A DNA stretch of 10,862 bases from CAVHXA01 sp963639765 (lineage in GTDB: Bacteria > Bacillota > Clostridia > Oscillospirales > Oscillospiraceae): positions 1 to 10,862 of the forward strand of contig CAVHXA010000063.1 of the NCBI GenBank assembly GCA_963639765.1, in the 5' to 3' direction. Position 1 is the stretch's first letter. Each line of letters starts with the position of its first letter. The translations under genes were made by a program, and so were the position numbers. Shown here one piece after another: positions 8,650 through 10,862 of this stretch. The notes beneath the pieces are model-generated. The model did no database searches. It saw only the letters and a list, made by a program, of their open reading frames with translations, and was not told where the DNA came from.

Positions 8650-9261
8650 ATGCGTTCGAAGAGTGTTGAATTGAAAAACAAAATCTGCGAGGTCGTAAAC
8701 GATTGGAAGAGGAATGCCGGGAAATCACCATCTCTGAAAGAACTCGGTGATGCACTCGGCGTGAATAAGTCCACCATATACCGCTATCTTGTCGAAATGA
8801 CCGATGAGGGTACTCTTGAATATGACGGAGATACCATTGATACAAAGGAACTCAATCGCAGAACCATGAATACCGCTCGTGCTGCTATCGTTGGCTGCAT
8901 TCCCTGCGGCGAAGCACAAACCGAAGAGGAGTATGTTGAGGAGTATGTCAATCTCCCAACCAATCTTTTCGGAAAAGGAGACTTTTATATTCTCAGAGCC
9001 AAAGGTGATTCCATGGAGGACGCCGGTATTTCTGAGGGAGACCTCGTTGTTATCCTGAAACAGCCGACCGCAAATGTCGGAGATATAGTTGTTGCTCTCG
9101 ATGACCAGAATCAAAATACGCTGAAAAGATTCGGTGGCTTTGATGATAACGGAAAGACAATACTCGAATATATGAACGAGGAGGTCTATCCCGGCAAAAC
9201 TATATTAGTCAATGAGCTTACTGTTCAGGGCGTTGCAAAACATGTAATTAAGAGCTTATAA
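8650..9261 (+). CDS. LexA-like self-cleaving repressor (S24 peptidase)
   Basis: I chose ATG 8650 because GTGAGG (8635-8640) lies nine bases upstream; ATG 8644 (too close) and GTG 8635 are alternatives. The N-terminal winged helix (about residues 15-60, SLKELGDALGVNKSTIYRYL) would bind DNA. The C-terminal S24/LexA latch has a cleavage-site-like VGCIPCGEA with Cys86-Gly87, nucleophile Ser121 in KGDSMEDAG, and Lys159 in TLKRF. The 38-residue Ser-Lys spacing and the cleavage position closely match E. coli LexA (Ala84-Gly85, Ser119, Lys156). The product has 203 residues, the normal LexA size. In this family RecA filaments on damaged DNA trigger self-cleavage and derepression. Here it heads an operon with an ImmA/IrrE protease and is more likely the element's own switch than the host LexA. 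A Cys in place of Ala at the scissile bond is uncommon in the classical protein but plausible in mobile-element relatives. Confidence 0.9.
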   Translation: MRSKSVELKNKICEVVNDWKRNAGKSPSLKELGDALGVNKSTIYRYLVEMTDEGTLEYDGDTIDTKELNRRTMNTARAAIVGCIPCGEAQTEEEYVEEYVNLPTNLFGKGDFYILRAKGDSMEDAGISEGDLVVILKQPTANVGDIVVALDDQNQNTLKRFGGFDDNGKTILEYMNEEVYPGKTILVNELTVQGVAKHVIKSL

Positions 9262-9279
9262 GGAAGGGGTACAAAAAAG

Positions 9280-9504
9280 TTGGATAAAGTACCTGTTGAT
9301 GTTGAATTTGAAACTCTCGCTGACGGACTGATACTTCCGAGAGTGATTATTTGGACTGACGGACGTCGATTCAAAATCTCACGGGTATTGTATCACGGAA
9401 CTTCTTCAGCTAATGAATACGAAGGAATTCGCTACACGGTAATAATCGGTAGTGCGGAAAAATATATTTACCGAGTCAATCACAAATGGTTTGTGATGGC
9501 TTGA
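9280..9504 (+). CDS. Small protein of unknown function in the LexA-like operon
   Basis: The TTG start at 9280 is preceded by AGGAAGGGG (9261-9269), ten bases upstream, directly after the stop of the LexA-like gene. The product has 74 residues, no signal peptide, no membrane segment and no cysteine pattern. It has short alternating stretches that suggest a small beta-rich fold (LPRVIIWTDGRRFKI, GIRYTVIIG, KYIYRVNHKWFVM). I recognise it only as a type of conserved small protein that travels with LexA-like and ImmA/IrrE genes in Clostridia elements. It has no named domain that I can assign. Its tight packing between two regulatory genes suggests a regulatory or accessory role, which is inference. 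Confidence 0.75.
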   Translation: MDKVPVDVEFETLADGLILPRVIIWTDGRRFKISRVLYHGTSSANEYEGIRYTVIIGSAEKYIYRVNHKWFVMA

Positions 9505-9519
9505 CAGGAGGTGTGAGCA

Positions 9520-10242
9520 GTGAAGAAATTCACTACTTTTGACGAGATCGAAAACCTCTGTGAAGCCATGATAAAGGATTTCATGAAGCGTAAGCATTAT
9601 ACCAATGCGCACTGTGTGGACATTGAAGCCTTTGTCACGGAATATCTGGGAATTCCAATCGTCTACGAGACATTCGCGGAGCCCGATCCGGGAAGAATAG
9701 GATTTCTATCGGACGGTATTCGACCGCTATGGGTTACGCGAGGAAACAAAAAGGTACAGGTTCTCTTTCCGGCAGGAACAGCCGTTATCGAAAAGTTCTT
9801 GCAAAGGCCAAATGAAATTGGGAGAAAGAGATTCACGATAGCACACGAGGGTGCTCACTTCATTATCGGAACACATATACCGGCTCAAACGAACGCAGCT
9901 TTTCATAGCGAATACAGCAACGAGATGGAATACTCACGGGAGATGTTCCGCGAAATGCTGTCAATCAACGAAGCATTTACAAATCGTGCGTCTGCAGTGC
10001 TCTTAATGCCGCTTTTCCTTGTTTCGAGAGTTCTGAAAAAGTATAACGGAGGCAATAAGATAATAGCCTATGACGGTTATGTTCTGGCACAGGAGCAGAA
10101 GCTGCTTATTCAGAAAATGGCCGATGCGATGGGTGTAAATTACACTCCCTTGTTTGTGAGACTTAAAGAGCTGGATCTTCTCGATATTCACCCGATTGAT
10201 GAATACCTTCCGACATTCAGCCGCGGAGGTGTAATGCAATAA
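9520..10242 (+). CDS. ImmA/IrrE-family zinc metallopeptidase
   Basis: The GTG start at 9520 has a near-perfect AGGAGGTG (9506-9513) six bases upstream. The 240-residue product carries the zinc-binding helix IAHEGAHFIIG, with His109, Glu110 and His113 of HExxH. A later segment, NEAFTNRASAVLLMP, matches the family's ExxANxFAxxLLMP region, so Glu151 is the likely third ligand. ImmA of ICEBs1 and IrrE of Deinococcus cut a DNA-binding repressor to release element excision or a damage response. No helix-turn-helix is present at the N-terminus, so the protein is a stand-alone protease. The likely substrate is a repressor encoded nearby, possibly the LexA-like protein or one outside the window; that is inference. 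It ends TAA 10240-10242, overlapping the next start by one base. Confidence 0.88.
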   Translation: MKKFTTFDEIENLCEAMIKDFMKRKHYTNAHCVDIEAFVTEYLGIPIVYETFAEPDPGRIGFLSDGIRPLWVTRGNKKVQVLFPAGTAVIEKFLQRPNEIGRKRFTIAHEGAHFIIGTHIPAQTNAAFHSEYSNEMEYSREMFREMLSINEAFTNRASAVLLMPLFLVSRVLKKYNGGNKIIAYDGYVLAQEQKLLIQKMADAMGVNYTPLFVRLKELDLLDIHPIDEYLPTFSRGGVMQ

Positions 10243-10526
10243 TGATGCAGACTGTTGAGGAACGTTACAAAAGGCCATTGTCGGCTGAGACACTCAGAAA
10301 ACTTGAGATATCCAGGCGTCAGGCCGAAAAACTTGTAAAACGAGAGATTAAATGTCCAATCTGCGGATTTTACCTTCTTGATGTGTATGGGACAGAGCAT
10401 AACATAACAAGAGCAAAGTGTAAAAAATGCAAATTCGATGAGCCTATTGATACCGCAATGTTCAGAACTCTGAAAAGAGAAACACGACATCGCGTGTACT
10501 CAAGGAAAAACAGGCCTCTCAGATAA
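10242..10526 (+). CDS. Small zinc-ribbon protein of unknown function
   Basis: The ATG at 10242 overlaps the previous stop by one base (TAATG), and GGAGGT (10225-10230) lies 11 bases upstream. ATG 10245 is an alternative start. The 94-residue product is strongly basic. Residues 1-35 are probably helical (LSAETLRKLEISRRQAEKLVKRE, shown here as LSAETLRKL and ISRRQAEKLV). The zinc ribbon CPICGF and CKKCKF lies in the middle and a basic tail (RTLKRETRHRVYSRKNR) follows. Com-like and other mobile-element zinc-ribbon proteins look like this, but I cannot name the family. Nucleic acid binding is a reasonable guess from charge and the ribbon. It is the last gene of the LexA-like operon before the structured non-coding leader. 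Confidence 0.78.
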   Translation: MMQTVEERYKRPLSAETLRKLEISRRQAEKLVKREIKCPICGFYLLDVYGTEHNITRAKCKKCKFDEPIDTAMFRTLKRETRHRVYSRKNRPLR

Positions 10527-10553
10527 AATTGAATAACTAAAACGACTTTTAAT

Positions 10554-10677
10554 CGCGCAAGCGGAGCAGGACCCGAAAGGGCTGAAAAACTACCAAGCAC
10601 CGTACGAAGCCGAATTGAGATTAAGGGATAACCATATCCTGATTTCTTGATTCGTTTCGACGGTGCTTTTTTGCGCG
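10554..10677 (+). ncRNA. Candidate structured leader RNA, three-way junction with terminator
   Basis: CGCGCAA (10554-10560) can pair with TTGCGCG (10671-10677) to close a junction. Inside are a small hairpin, CAG-GA-CCC-GAAA-GGG-CTG (10567-10584) with a GNRA tetraloop, and a long hairpin starting AAGCACCGT (10595-10603). The layout resembles a riboswitch-like aptamer or attenuator, but I do not recognise its conserved core as any known class. The closing stem uses bases at the end of the terminator's T-run, so a terminated transcript could not form it. No start codon lies in 10527-10594. Confidence 0.5.
10595..10672 (+). terminator. Long intrinsic terminator hairpin in the leader
   Basis: AAGCACCGT (10595-10603) pairs with ACGGTGCTT (10660-10668). 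The stem continues through CGAA and CGAATTGAG against TTGATTCG-type sequence with small bulges and two GU pairs. GGAT/ATCC caps it, and six T residues (10667-10672) follow. It could end the LexA-like operon, act as an attenuator for the gene at 10834, or both. Confidence 0.75.
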
Positions 10678-10696
10678 TTAATTTGCTTTGTACGGT

Positions 10697-10740
10697 ATTA
10701 GGGGTTCTCTTCCCGCAAGCGCGGGAAAGGAACTCCTAAT
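10697..10740 (+). promoter_or_regulatory. Hairpin sequestering the leader-peptide ribosome binding site
   Basis: The arms 10697-10716 and 10721-10740 pair around an AAGC loop: ATTAGG/CCTAAT, then GTTC/GAAC, then TTCCCGC/GCGGGAA. There are two GU pairs and one mismatch. The 3' arm contains AAAGGA (10726-10731), the Shine-Dalgarno of the leader peptide, and the first two bases of its ATG. There is no T-run after it, so it is not a terminator. Confidence 0.7.
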
Positions 10741-10780
10741 GCTTTATATATGGCTTTGCTACATAGCCGAATATCCGTAA
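10739..10780 (+). CDS. Putative 13-residue leader peptide
   Basis: The ATG at 10739 has AAAGGA (10726-10731) seven bases upstream, and the frame ends at TAA 10778-10780, giving MLYIWLCYIAEYP. The peptide is hydrophobic and aromatic-rich. Its stop codon falls inside the 5' arm of the hairpin that covers the next gene's ribosome binding site. A ribosome finishing or stalling on this peptide would therefore open that hairpin. Antibiotic-resistance genes such as erm and cat use leader peptides this way, but here the trigger is unknown. Reality as a translated ORF is inferred from spacing and position. Confidence 0.55.
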   Translation: MLYIWLCYIAEYP

Positions 10781-10830
10781 TCTCCGAATTTTTGACTTTA
10801 ACCAAATTTCAAAAATTCAAAGGAGATTAC
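10777..10830 (+). promoter_or_regulatory. Shine-Dalgarno-sequestering hairpin before the last gene
   Basis: GTAATCTCC (10777-10785) pairs perfectly with GGAGATTAC (10822-10830), and GAATTTTTGA (10786-10795) pairs perfectly with TCAAAAATTC (10809-10818). Only AAA (10819-10821) is bulged. The 19 paired bases hide GGAG (10822-10825), the ribosome binding site for ATG 10834. This should strongly lower translation unless the 5' arm is held open. Confidence 0.8.
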
Positions 10831-10833
10831 AAA

Positions 10834-10862
10834 ATGGGTATCAATTTCGCAATAGAGAGAAG
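10834..10862 (+). CDS. Start of an unidentified gene (3'-partial)
   Basis: The ATG at 10834 has AAGGAG eight bases upstream and opens MGINFAIER, running off the window's right edge. Nine codons are too few for a family assignment. From memory, similar openings occur in conserved hypothetical or sigma-factor-like proteins of Clostridia mobile elements, but this is weak. The elaborate leader before it implies that its expression is tightly conditional. Confidence 0.6.

Noticed and set aside
10554..10677. A c-di-GMP-I (GEMM) riboswitch, because of the three-way layout and GAAA tetraloop
   Set aside because: The conserved GEMM core sequences are not present.
10671..10701. A promoter TTGCGC with TATTAG before the leader peptide
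   Set aside because: The spacer would be 19 bp and both boxes are weak, and the TTGCGC is better explained as part of the RNA closing helix.
10554..10725. Repeated 8-mer CGCAAGCG (10556-10563 and 10714-10721) as a regulatory repeat
   Set aside because: Each copy is accounted for by its own local hairpin, and two copies of an 8-mer are not strong evidence of a shared site.
10792..10797. TTGACT as a -35 promoter box for the last gene
   Set aside because: It falls in the hairpin arm and loop, and no -10 box occurs at a proper distance before the start codon.

Overview
The window looks like a scaffold from a gut-type Firmicute of the class Clostridia. The evidence is strong AGGAGG-type ribosome binding sites, mixed ATG/GTG/TTG starts, moderate GC content, a YolD-type SOS gene remnant and a LexA-like/ImmA-IrrE gene set typical of integrative and conjugative elements in that group. 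All recognised genes lie on the + strand. A run of exactly ten N (5621-5630) marks an assembly join. Species and element family cannot be fixed from the sequence alone.

Region 1 (1-7162) is a two-gene helicase module. The first gene is open at the window's left edge. It encodes the C-terminal ~1,780 residues of a giant superfamily 2 helicase with several zinc ribbons, a DUF1998/MZB domain (four-Cys site) and a C-terminal PD-(D/E)XK/Vsr-like nuclease-type domain. It overlaps, by ATGA, a UvrD-type superfamily 1 helicase with a RelE/ParE-like domain at its N-terminus. The assembly gap breaks that gene's reading frame. A giant DUF1998 helicase beside a second helicase recalls anti-phage systems (DruE of Druantia, DrmA/DrmB of DISARM), but no complete named system is visible.

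Region 2 (7163-8566) starts with a scar: the first ~30 codons of a DUF4186 gene fused to the 3' two-thirds of a YolD gene, with a frameshift. A WYL-domain transcription factor follows, of the kind often found beside defence systems, and then a clear intrinsic terminator.

Region 3 (8567-10526) is a compact operon behind a near-perfect sigma-A promoter (TTGACG, 17 bp, TATAAT) with a palindrome that resembles the Gram-positive LexA box. It encodes a LexA-like self-cleaving repressor, a 74-residue protein of unknown function, an ImmA/IrrE-family zinc metallopeptidase and a 94-residue zinc-ribbon protein. This is a plausible SOS or stress switch for the surrounding mobile element.

Region 4 (10527-10862) is a 307-base non-coding leader ahead of a gene that runs off the right edge. 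It holds, in order, a structured RNA ending in an intrinsic terminator, a long hairpin covering the Shine-Dalgarno and start of a 13-codon leader peptide, and a 19-bp hairpin covering the Shine-Dalgarno of the next gene. The leader peptide's stop codon lies inside the 5' arm of that last hairpin. This looks like a layered attenuator and is the most striking possibly undescribed element in the window.
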